From NCBI GenBank assembly GCA_937884915.1, contig CALAAN010000251.1:1-7543 (forward strand): 7,543 nucleotides of DNA, written 5' to 3'. Numbering within the stretch: position 1 is the stretch's first letter; each line of letters starts with the position of its first letter. The DNA comes from an uncultured Oscillibacter sp. Lineage in GTDB: Bacteria > Bacillota > Clostridia > Oscillospirales > Oscillospiraceae. Below, in pieces: positions 1 to 5,923 of the stretch. Both the position numbers and the translations under genes were made by a program. The notes under the pieces were generated by a model, which saw only the letters and a list, made by a program, of their open reading frames with translations, searched no databases and had not been told where the DNA came from.

Positions 1-1
1 G

Positions 2-295
2 GGCATCACGCTCGGCGACGGGCTCGAATGTCTTCCGGCAAAGCTTGAGATCCTGAAGAGCGGTGCGCAGAGCGAGGCGCTTGTCACCATCCGCGAGGGC
101 AAGTTCCACCAGATCAAGCGGATGCTTGCCTCGCGCGGAAAACCGGTCCTCTACTTAAAGCGGCTGCGCATGGGAACGCTCGCGCTCGACGAGTCGCTCC
201 AAAAGGGCGAATACCGCCTGCTCACGGCGGAAGAGATCAAAAACCTGCGGGGAAGTGGGCATTTTGCCCAAGGAGAAGCGGGTGGGAAAGAGTGA
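2..295 (+). CDS. rsuA: RsuA-family 16S rRNA pseudouridine synthase, C-terminal part (5' end outside window)
   Basis: This is the last 97 residues of a pseudouridine synthase, read in frame from base 2 to the TGA at 293-295. Enzymes of this family isomerise a specific uridine in small-subunit rRNA (U516 in E. coli RsuA). The visible sequence has the family's C-terminal signature: an REGKFHQIKRML segment, then LKRLRMG, then LDESLQKGEYRLLTAEEI. The HQIKRM form points to the RsuA branch rather than RluB/RluF, which usually have RNREVRRM-like sequence here. The catalytic Asp and any N-terminal S4 domain lie upstream and cannot be checked. About 17 residues after the usual EYRLLT...EEI end form a short Gly/Lys/Glu-rich tail that may be lineage-specific. 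I see no intrinsic terminator between its stop and the next promoter. The family assignment is secure; the exact target uridine is inferred. Confidence 0.85.
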   Translation, partial: GITLGDGLECLPAKLEILKSGAQSEALVTIREGKFHQIKRMLASRGKPVLYLKRLRMGTLALDESLQKGEYRLLTAEEIKNLRGSGHFAQGEAGGKE

Positions 296-323
296 GAGAA
301 TGCCGGCCCTTTACGGAATGCCT

Positions 324-359
324 AAAAAATGTAAAAAAAATTGTGGAAAAGAGAAAAAA
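324..359 (+). promoter_or_regulatory. Phased A-tracts upstream of promoter (possible UP element or bent DNA)
   Basis: Four A-runs lie at 324-329, 333-340, 347-350 and 354-359, spaced roughly one helical turn apart. They sit just upstream of the -35 at 364. The downstream two occupy the position of an UP element, which is contacted by the RNA polymerase alpha subunit. Runs with this spacing are expected to bend DNA. They stand out against GC-rich surroundings. The function is inferred from position and composition only. Confidence 0.45.
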
Positions 360-363
360 GTTC

Positions 364-392
364 TTGCAATCGTCAGACGGAGAAAGTATAAT
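364..392 (+). promoter_or_regulatory. Sigma-A promoter of the CdaR/PucR-like regulator gene
   Basis: The -35 box is TTGCAA (364-369, 4 of 6 consensus bases) and the -10 box is a perfect TATAAT (387-392), separated by exactly 17 bp. Transcription should start near 399, giving a leader of about 50 nt before the ATG at 451. A-tracts lie immediately upstream. It is the only well-formed promoter between rsuA and the regulator gene. Confidence 0.8.
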
Positions 393-409
393 AGTTCCGT
401 CAAGTTGAC
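371..409 (+). promoter_or_regulatory. Cluster of short dyads over the -10 and start site (candidate operator)
   Basis: Three inverted repeats overlap the promoter. CGTC-A-GACG lies at 371-379 in the spacer. GACGGA (376-381) is mirrored by TCCGTC (396-401) around the -10 box. A perfect 11-bp dyad, GTCAA-G-TTGAC, lies at 399-409 over the expected transcription start. CGTCA also occurs as a direct repeat at 371-375 and 398-402, 27 bp apart. This placement would suit a repressor, perhaps autoregulation by the downstream regulator, but no site is matched to a known binding motif. Repeats this short can arise by chance. Confidence 0.35.
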
Positions 410-450
410 AGAATGCACAAACTCCCTAATAAATCAAGGAGGCACGGAAT

Positions 451-1545
451 ATGTCCGGTAGGATTTTTCAGAACATCGTTTTACAGTTTAAGGAAACGAC
501 CGATACGGTCATTGGCGTGATCGACTCCGAAGGCACGGTCATCGCCTGCACCGACCTGCCGGAGATCGGCCAGCGCTGGCCGCATCTGGTGCAGCCCATC
601 AACGAGGCCGAGGGCGCCTGCACCGCGCTCGAGGGCAAGACCTTCAAGGCGCTCGAGGGCTGGGGCGGCCAGTTTGACTTTGCGGCCTTCACCCGCGGCG
701 AAGACATGCTCAGCTCGACTGTCTGCAGCATGGCGACCGTCGCGCTCAACACCGCCAAGAGCTATTACGAGGAAAAGCACGACAAGACGTCGTTCGTTAA
801 GAGCATTCTCTCCGATAACATCCTGTTAAGCGATATCTATGTGCGCGCCAAGGAGCTGCACGTCGAGGCGGAGCTCAACCGCGGCGTGTTCGTCATCCGC
901 CGCACGGACGACAAGGCCGACGCCGTCCCCGTCGAGACCGTGCAGAACATCTTCCCCGACCGGCAGACGAGCTTTGTCCTCTCCATGGGCGAGGACGATG
1001 TGGTGCTCGTGCAGCAGTTGGGCGACAATGTGGAGATGAGCGACCTTGAAAAGACCGCCGCGCAGATCGAAGAGACGCTGCGTGTGAACGGCGAGAGCAC
1101 CGTGGTCGTCGGCATCGGCACGGTGGCGACGCACCTGCGCGACCTCGCGAAATCCTATAAGGAAGCGCAGATGGCCATCGAGGTCGGCAAGGTCTTCGAC
1201 ACCGAAAAGTACATCATCAGCTATGAAAACCTCGGCATCGGCCGCCTCATTTATCAGCTGCCGACGACGCTGTGCGAAATGTTTTTGCAGGAGGTCTTCA
1301 AGAAGAACCCCATCGACGCGCTCGACAAAGAGACGCTGTTCACGATCAACAAGTTCTTCGAGAACAACCTCATTCTCTCCGAAACGGCGAGAAAGCTGTT
1401 CGTCCACAGAAACACGCTCGTCTACCGTCTCGAGAAGATCAAGAAGCTCACGGGCCTCGACCTGCGCGAGTTCGACGATGCCATTACCTTCAAGGTCGCG
1501 CTCATGGTCAAAAAGTACCTTGCCTCCCGCGGCATCGAAGCGTAA
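451..1545 (+). CDS. CdaR/PucR-type helix-turn-helix transcriptional regulator
   Basis: A 364-residue cytoplasmic regulator. The C-terminal HTH_30-type domain (about residues 305-352) is clear: NNLILSETARKLFVHRNTLVYRLEKIKKLTG, then LDLREFDDAITFKVAL. This is the DNA-binding end of the CdaR/PucR families, which control sugar-diacid, purine and other catabolic genes. Residues about 135-250 resemble the degenerate GGDEF-like domain of CdaR proteins, including VVVGIGTVATHLRDLAKSYKEAQMAI (218-243). Residues 1-100 look like a PAS-like sensor (VIGVIDSEGTVIACTD, 20-35); I do not recognise the classical diacid-binding domain there, so the ligand is unknown. There is no signal peptide or membrane segment. 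The ATG at 451 is supported by AAGGAGG at 436-442, 8 nt upstream. The gene has its own promoter and terminator, so it is probably monocistronic. Whether it regulates the neighbouring ftsEX operon is not shown by the sequence. Confidence 0.85.
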   Translation: MSGRIFQNIVLQFKETTDTVIGVIDSEGTVIACTDLPEIGQRWPHLVQPINEAEGACTALEGKTFKALEGWGGQFDFAAFTRGEDMLSSTVCSMATVALNTAKSYYEEKHDKTSFVKSILSDNILLSDIYVRAKELHVEAELNRGVFVIRRTDDKADAVPVETVQNIFPDRQTSFVLSMGEDDVVLVQQLGDNVEMSDLEKTAAQIEETLRVNGESTVVVGIGTVATHLRDLAKSYKEAQMAIEVGKVFDTEKYIISYENLGIGRLIYQLPTTLCEMFLQEVFKKNPIDALDKETLFTINKFFENNLILSETARKLFVHRNTLVYRLEKIKKLTGLDLREFDDAITFKVALMVKKYLASRGIEA

Positions 1546-1558
1546 AGAAAAAGATCTG

Positions 1559-1592
1559 ACAGGGGCTGTCTTCGGACAGCCCCTGTTTTTTT
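1559..1592 (+). terminator. Intrinsic terminator after the regulator gene
   Basis: CAGGGGCTGTC (1560-1570) pairs perfectly with GACAGCCCCTG (1575-1585) around a TTCG loop, which makes the extra-stable C(UUCG)G tetraloop. An additional A1559-T1586 pair is possible. A run of seven T residues follows (1586-1592). It lies 13 bases after the stop codon and should separate the regulator from ftsEX transcription. Confidence 0.95.
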
Positions 1593-1636
1593 CGCCAATT
1601 TGCGGCAAAAAAGTTGAAAGTTTACATAATTATCTG

Positions 1637-1665
1637 TTGCCATTGCGCGCGCTTCGCGCTATAAT
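1637..1665 (+). promoter_or_regulatory. Sigma-A promoter of the ftsE-ftsX-M23 operon
   Basis: The -35 box TTGCCA (1637-1642, 5 of 6 consensus bases) and a perfect -10 TATAAT (1660-1665) are separated by 17 bp. AT-rich sequence lies just upstream. Transcription should start near 1672, leaving a leader of about 50 nt before the ftsE ATG at 1722. The spacer contains a GC-only dyad, GCGCG (1647-1651) and CGCGC (1655-1659), that could be an operator or chance. Confidence 0.85.
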
Positions 1666-1721
1666 AAAAACTGAAAATTTGCGGGATCGAGTCAGAACCT
1701 GCCGGAAACTGAGGGAAGAGC

Positions 1722-2405
<684 letters not shown>

Positions 2406-2408
2406 GCT

Positions 2409-3299
2409 ATGCGCAAACACGATTTTTCCTATTTTTTCGGCGAGGGCATGCGCAACATGTTCTCGCACGGCTTCATGTCCTTTGCGGCCGTGGGCATCAC
2501 TGTCGCCTGCCTTGTGGTCATGGGTACATTCTCACTCGTGGCGTACAACGCGCAGGTGCAGCTCCAGCAGCTCGAGAGCGAATATGAAATTCTTGCCTTC
2601 GTAGAGGAGACCTACGACGATGCGCAGGTGCAGGCCGTCGGCCGCGCCATCGAGAAGCGGCCCAACGTCAAGAGCTGCGAGCTCATCACAAAGGAAGAGG
2701 CAATGAAGACCTACGAGGAGCAATACGAGGGCGACAGCCTCTTTCAGAATCTCGACCCCGAGATCCTGCGCGACCGCTACGCCGTTTATGTCGATGACCT
2801 GAGCATCTCGGGCGACACGGCGCAGGATCTGCTCGACAATGTCGAGGGCGTTGTCAAGGTCCGCGTGGACGAGGACATCGCGGGGGGCTTCATCACGCTG
2901 CGAAACGTTGCGGGCGTGGTGTGTATCGCGCTGATTGCGATCCTGCTGCTCGTTTCCGTCTTTATCATTTCCAACACCATCAAGCTCACGACGTTCGACC
3001 GCCGCGATGAGATCGCCATTATGAAGATGGTCGGCGCGACGAACGGATTCATCCGCTGGCCATTCGTGTACGAGGGCTTTATGATCGGCCTTCTCAGCGC
3101 GGTGCTGGGCTTTGCCCTGCAGTGGCTGCTGTATGAATCGGTCGCAAAGAGCCTTGCGATGTCCGACCGGCTGCAGCTTCTCACGATCGTCGACTTTACG
3201 TCGATCTGGCAGCCCGTGGCCGCGATCTTTGCCGTCGCCGGTATCCTCATCGGCGTGGGCGGCAGCCTGACGGCCATCCGTAAGTTCCTGCGCGTGTAA
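2409..3299 (+). CDS. ftsX: Cell division protein FtsX, membrane subunit
   Basis: A 296-residue membrane protein with standard FtsX topology. A cytoplasmic N-terminus is followed by one transmembrane helix (about 24-46) and an extracellular domain (about 47-165) that is expected to touch the secreted hydrolase. Three more helices lie at about 168-190, 219-243 and 266-290. The short cytoplasmic loop between helices 2 and 3 carries TFDRRDEIAIMKMVGATNGF (195-214), the conserved FtsX/MacB-type element that contacts the ATPase. The ATG at 2409 sits 3 bases after the ftsE stop, with GAGG at 2399-2402 as its ribosome-binding site. FtsX transmits FtsE's ATP-driven movement to the periplasm-like space. 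The stop overlaps the AAAGGAGG used by the next gene, which ties all three genes together. Confidence 0.95.
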   Translation: MRKHDFSYFFGEGMRNMFSHGFMSFAAVGITVACLVVMGTFSLVAYNAQVQLQQLESEYEILAFVEETYDDAQVQAVGRAIEKRPNVKSCELITKEEAMKTYEEQYEGDSLFQNLDPEILRDRYAVYVDDLSISGDTAQDLLDNVEGVVKVRVDEDIAGGFITLRNVAGVVCIALIAILLLVSVFIISNTIKLTTFDRRDEIAIMKMVGATNGFIRWPFVYEGFMIGLLSAVLGFALQWLLYESVAKSLAMSDRLQLLTIVDFTSIWQPVAAIFAVAGILIGVGGSLTAIRKFLRV

Positions 3300-3311
3300 A
3301 GGAGGCGGGCA

Positions 3312-4517
3312 ATGAGCAGAAAAAAGATCGCGCGTATCCTTCTGGTGCTGGCCGTCGTTGCGTCGCTGACGCTGACGGAGCTGACGCCGCTTTCCATGGT
3401 GCAGGACGCTTCCGCCGTCACGCAGGCGGATATCGACAAGCTCAAAGACGAGCTCAGCGGCATGAATTCGGAAAAGTCGCAGCTGGAAAAGGAACTCAAG
3501 TCCATCCAGAACGATAAGAGCGCCGCTCTTGCGCAGAAGGAGAACATCGACAAGCAGATCAATTTGCTCCAGTCGGAGATCACGGGTGTCGAATCGCTCA
3601 TCAGCGAGTACGAGACGCTTATCACGCAGACCGAGCAGGAGATCCGCGAGAACGAAGAGGAGGAGGCGCGCCAGTACGAAAAGTTCTGCGAGCGCGTGCG
3701 CGCGATGGAAGAGCGCGGCACGATCTCGTACTGGTCGGTGCTGTTTGACTCGGCGAGCTTTTCCGACTTGCTCAGCGCCATGGACTTCATCAGCGAGATC
3801 ATGGACAGCGACCAGAAGGTCATCGACGATCTGCGGAGCTTACGCGAGCAGATCGAGCAGAAGAAGGCCTCGCTTGAAACATCCCTTGCCGAACAGCAGA
3901 GCGCCAAGGAGACGCTCGTCGCCAAAAAGAGCGAGCTGAACACCCAGCGCGCTGAGGCGGAAAAGGTGCTTGCCGAACTCAAGGCCAACGAAGCGCAGTA
4001 CAAGCAGGTCCTTTCGGAAAAGGACGCGGCGATGGAGCGCCAGCAGGCGGAGATCGTGCGCCTTTCCCGTGAGCTTGCCGAAAAGAATGGCAACACCACC
4101 GTGACCTATGGCGGTTACATCTGGCCGTGCTCGAGCAAGTATGTCACCTCGCCGCTCGGCGCGCGCTACACGGGCATCGCGGGCGCGTCGACGAACCACG
4201 CGGGCATCGACATCGGCCGCGTGGGTTACACGACGCAGGCCGTCGCCGCCAAGGCGGGCACGGTCATCATCTCGGCCTACAACAAGTACCGCGGCAACTA
4301 CGTGGTTGTCAGCCACGGCAGCGGCAACACGACAACGTATCAGCATTTGTCATCCCGCTCAGTCAAGGTGGGCGACTATGTGGCGCAGGGCCAGGTCGTC
4401 GGCATCACCGGCACGACCGGCGTGAGCAGCGGCCCGCATCTGCACTTTGAGATCACCGAGAACGGGCAGATCATCAACCCGCTCAAATACCTCACCGACT
4501 ATATCAAGGGCTGGTAA
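3312..4517 (+). CDS. Secreted coiled-coil M23 (LytM) murein endopeptidase, probable FtsEX-controlled hydrolase
   Basis: A 401-residue exported protein. Residues 1-35 form a signal peptide (basic SRKK, a hydrophobic stretch, ASA at 33-35, predicted cut before Val36). Residues about 36-260 are a long coiled coil interrupted by the segment ISYWSVLFDSASFSDLL (138-154) and DFISEIMD, as in EnvC/CwlO-like proteins. Residues about 268-397 are an M23/LytM domain with complete chemistry. The probable zinc ligands are His296 and Asp300 (HAGID) and His378 (HLHFE); the probable catalytic histidines are His345 (YQHL) and His376. It should therefore cleave peptide cross-links itself, unlike E. coli EnvC, whose LytM domain is inactive. 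The ATG at 3312 is preceded by AAAGGAGG (3298-3305), 6 nt away. Its place directly after ftsX suggests that FtsX binds the coiled coil and relieves autoinhibition; this is an inference. It lacks the CHAP or NlpC/P60 domains of PcsB and CwlO. Confidence 0.92.
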   Translation: MSRKKIARILLVLAVVASLTLTELTPLSMVQDASAVTQADIDKLKDELSGMNSEKSQLEKELKSIQNDKSAALAQKENIDKQINLLQSEITGVESLISEYETLITQTEQEIRENEEEEARQYEKFCERVRAMEERGTISYWSVLFDSASFSDLLSAMDFISEIMDSDQKVIDDLRSLREQIEQKKASLETSLAEQQSAKETLVAKKSELNTQRAEAEKVLAELKANEAQYKQVLSEKDAAMERQQAEIVRLSRELAEKNGNTTVTYGGYIWPCSSKYVTSPLGARYTGIAGASTNHAGIDIGRVGYTTQAVAAKAGTVIISAYNKYRGNYVVVSHGSGNTTTYQHLSSRSVKVGDYVAQGQVVGITGTTGVSSGPHLHFEITENGQIINPLKYLTDYIKGW

Positions 4518-4531
4518 ACCGAATAACGCGC

Positions 4532-4566
4532 AAGCTCCCCGCCATATACTGGCGGGGAGCTTTTTT
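4532..4566 (+). terminator. Intrinsic terminator after the ftsEX-M23 operon
   Basis: AAGCTCCCCGCC (4532-4543) pairs perfectly with GGCGGGGAGCTT (4551-4562) around the 7-base loop ATATACT, and six T residues follow (4561-4566). It begins 14 bases after the M23 stop codon. Its T-run ends only 15 bases before the proposed start of the next gene, so it may also act as an attenuator or 3'-end stabiliser. Confidence 0.93.
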
Positions 4567-4568
4567 GC

Positions 4569-4575
4569 GGGAGGG
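4569..4575 (+). promoter_or_regulatory. Ribosome-binding site that decides the TTG start of the unknown gene
   Basis: GGGAGGG lies 6 bases before the TTG at 4582, an ideal Shine-Dalgarno distance. The first in-frame ATG is at 4684, about 34 codons downstream. The TTG start is therefore preferred, although TTG is a minor start codon. Confidence 0.65.
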
Positions 4576-4581
4576 ATACCT

Positions 4582-5310
4582 TTGCTGGGACTGATCGGCT
4601 ATCGGGATGCGGGGGAGAAAAACGGCGCGCGCACGCTCTGCGGCGTGCGCTTTTGCGCGGTCTACGCAGCGCGCGGCGAGGGGATGCTTGCCGCATTTTC
4701 GGCAAAGCGCGCGGCAAAATACCTGCAAAAGCGCCATGTGCGCTATGCCGTGTTTCCCAAGGATTATCCATACGGGGAAATGTTTGCGCGTTGCGGCGTC
4801 CTGCCGCCGCCCGAGCAGCCGCTGCGCATGGCGAAGGCGGCGGAGATCATCCGCTGCACGATGGCGCAGCTCGGCCTTGCACCGGAGCGGGCGCGCATCG
4901 CGCTGTGCGCATCCTCGCAGAGCGCGGCGCTCGAAGCGGCGGCGCGCGAGCTGGTCGGAGATGTTCGGTATCTGACGCTCTGCGCGCCAAGCGGTGAACG
5001 CCTTGCGCGCATGCTGCGCTGGGACTGCGGCGCGACCGTTCACACGGTACAGAGGGGAGAACAGATCACGGCTGACCTGACCGTCTGCTTCGACGAGGCC
5101 CTTCCGTCGAGCGGCACCGTGCTGCCGCTGCAAAGCGGCGCGCTTTCTATTGCCTACGGGACGGAGAACTTGGGCGATGCAGCGGCGGTCTGGAACGAAG
5201 ATCAGCTCATCTGCGCGCTGTACGCCTCGCTTGCGCGCCGCGCGGACGAAATTTGGGTAAAAGATGTGAAAATGCCGTCCGATGGGGGAGAAACTGCAAA
5301 CTTACCTTGA
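4582..5310 (+). CDS. Hypothetical protein of unknown function (242 aa, TTG start)
   Basis: I do not recognise this protein. From the TTG at 4582 it has 242 residues, no signal peptide and no membrane helix, so it is probably cytoplasmic. It is rich in Ala and Arg and has nine cysteines (20, 25, 71, 92, 109, 134, 149, 169, 211) that do not form a CxxC zinc motif. The second half looks like alternating strands and helices: ARIALCASSQSAALEAAARE (104-123), VRYLTLCAP (128-136) and ADLTVCFDEA (164-173). This hints at a Rossmann-like fold without a glycine-rich GxGxxG loop. The hint is weak and no catalytic residue can be named. The reading frame is continuous from above the terminator, but the part before 4582 runs across the M23 gene end and the hairpin and is unlikely to be coding. 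Its stop codon (TGA 5308-5310) overlaps the greA promoter. It is probably real: it is long, has a good ribosome-binding site and fills the gap between two operons. Confidence 0.72.
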   Translation: MLGLIGYRDAGEKNGARTLCGVRFCAVYAARGEGMLAAFSAKRAAKYLQKRHVRYAVFPKDYPYGEMFARCGVLPPPEQPLRMAKAAEIIRCTMAQLGLAPERARIALCASSQSAALEAAARELVGDVRYLTLCAPSGERLARMLRWDCGATVHTVQRGEQITADLTVCFDEALPSSGTVLPLQSGALSIAYGTENLGDAAAVWNEDQLICALYASLARRADEIWVKDVKMPSDGGETANLP

Positions 5311-5335
5311 CAACACGGGGCAAAATCACTATAAT
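5307..5335 (+). promoter_or_regulatory. Full-consensus sigma-A promoter of the greA-lysS operon
   Basis: A perfect -35 TTGACA (5307-5312) and a perfect -10 TATAAT (5330-5335) are separated by exactly 17 bp, so all twelve hexamer bases match consensus. The -35 overlaps the TGA stop of the preceding gene. Transcription should start near 5342, giving a leader of about 65 nt before greA. Very strong, largely constitutive expression is expected. Confidence 0.92.
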
Positions 5336-5361
5336 TATTTCGCTAAAATGGTATTCGTGTA

Positions 5362-5385
5362 CGCGCCGCGCGATTTGCGGGCGCG
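5362..5385 (+). other. GC-rich hairpin in the greA leader
   Basis: CGCGCC (5362-5367) pairs with GGCGCG (5380-5385). An inner CGC (5369-5371) pairs with GCG (5377-5379) around the loop GATTT, with one bulged G at 5368. No T-run follows, so it is not a terminator. It ends just before the AAAGGA ribosome-binding site (5390-5395) and might affect mRNA stability or translation. I match it to no known riboswitch. Confidence 0.5.
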
Positions 5386-5406
5386 AAAGAAAGGAACGAT
5401 CTCAAT

Positions 5407-5892
5407 ATGGCGAACATGAAAAAAGAGTACAAGATGAGCGCGGAGCGCAAGGAAGAGCTGCAAAACGAGCTCACCTACCTCAAAACCGTGCGTGAAAAGG
5501 AAGTGGCAGACCTCATCAAAGAGGCGCGCGGCTTCGGCGACCTGAGCGAAAACAGCGAATATGATGAAGCGAAAAACGAGCAGGGCAAGCTGTACTCCCG
5601 TATCGCTGAGGTCGAGGACATTCTGCTGCACACCGTCATCGTCGATGAAAACGACGCGGGCACGAACGGCATCAGCATCGGCTGCCGCGTGACCGTGCAG
5701 GATGTCAAGTCCGGCCGCGAGCTGCCCGAGTACAAGGTCGTCGGCTCGCAGGAGGCCGACCCCATGCACCGCGCCATCTCCGAGGATTCCCCCTTCGGCA
5801 AGGCGCTTATGGGCGCAAAGGAGGGCGATGAGGTCACGGTGGAGGCCCCTGTCGGCGCCATTGTCTACCGCATCGTCAAGATCGAACGCTAA
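5407..5892 (+). CDS. greA: Transcription elongation factor GreA
   Basis: A 161-residue protein, normal GreA length. GreA enters the RNA polymerase secondary channel and stimulates cleavage of the RNA 3' end in backtracked complexes, restarting stalled transcription. The N-terminal antiparallel coiled coil covers about residues 8-80. Its tip is GDLSENSEYDEAKNEQ (44-59); Asp45 and Glu48 match the acidic residues (Asp41, Glu44 in E. coli) that hold the catalytic magnesium. The C-terminal FKBP-like domain carries SPFGKALMGAKEGDEVTVEAPVG (128-150). The ATG at 5407 has AAAGGA at 5390-5395, a slightly long 11-nt spacing. A second ATG at 5416 is possible but lies farther from that site. The gene is driven by the consensus promoter at 5307-5335 and runs into lysS after 31 bases with no terminator, so the two are almost certainly co-transcribed. 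Confidence 0.97.
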   Translation: MANMKKEYKMSAERKEELQNELTYLKTVREKEVADLIKEARGFGDLSENSEYDEAKNEQGKLYSRIAEVEDILLHTVIVDENDAGTNGISIGCRVTVQDVKSGRELPEYKVVGSQEADPMHRAISEDSPFGKALMGAKEGDEVTVEAPVGAIVYRIVKIER

Positions 5893-5923
5893 GCTGTATT
5901 ATATAGAGTAGGAGTAAAATACC

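Noticed and set aside
256..270. TGGGC-ATTTT-GCCCA hairpin near the end of rsuA
   Set aside because: The stem is only five base pairs, lies inside the coding sequence and has no T-run, so it is not a credible terminator.
405..433. Second possible promoter: perfect TTGACA (405-410) with AATAAA (428-433) at 17 bp
   Set aside because: The -10 is poor, and transcription would start around 440, inside the Shine-Dalgarno site. The TTGAC is better explained as half of the 399-409 dyad.
255..461. Short Lys/Arg-rich + strand reading frame starting with GTG inside the end of rsuA
   Set aside because: It runs across the A-tracts, promoter and ribosome-binding site of the regulator gene. Its lysines come from the A-runs, and it resembles no protein.
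826..1608. Long antisense reading frame opposite the regulator gene
   Set aside because: It is a shadow of GC-rich codon periodicity in the real gene, starts beyond the terminator, and has a composition unlike a folded protein.
2786..4099. 437-codon antisense reading frame opposite ftsX and the M23 gene
   Set aside because: Its translation is Ser-rich and low in complexity, mirroring coiled-coil codons on the other strand. It overlaps two confident genes and shows no recognisable domain.
4447..4581. Upstream in-frame extension of the unknown gene to an ATG at 4447
   Set aside because: It would overlap the conserved end of the M23 gene and translate through the terminator hairpin. The GGGAGGG-TTG start at 4582 is better placed.
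5893..5923. Possible separate promoter, T-box or riboswitch before lysS
   Set aside because: The gap is only 31 bases and contains little beyond a ribosome-binding site, so there is no space for such an element.
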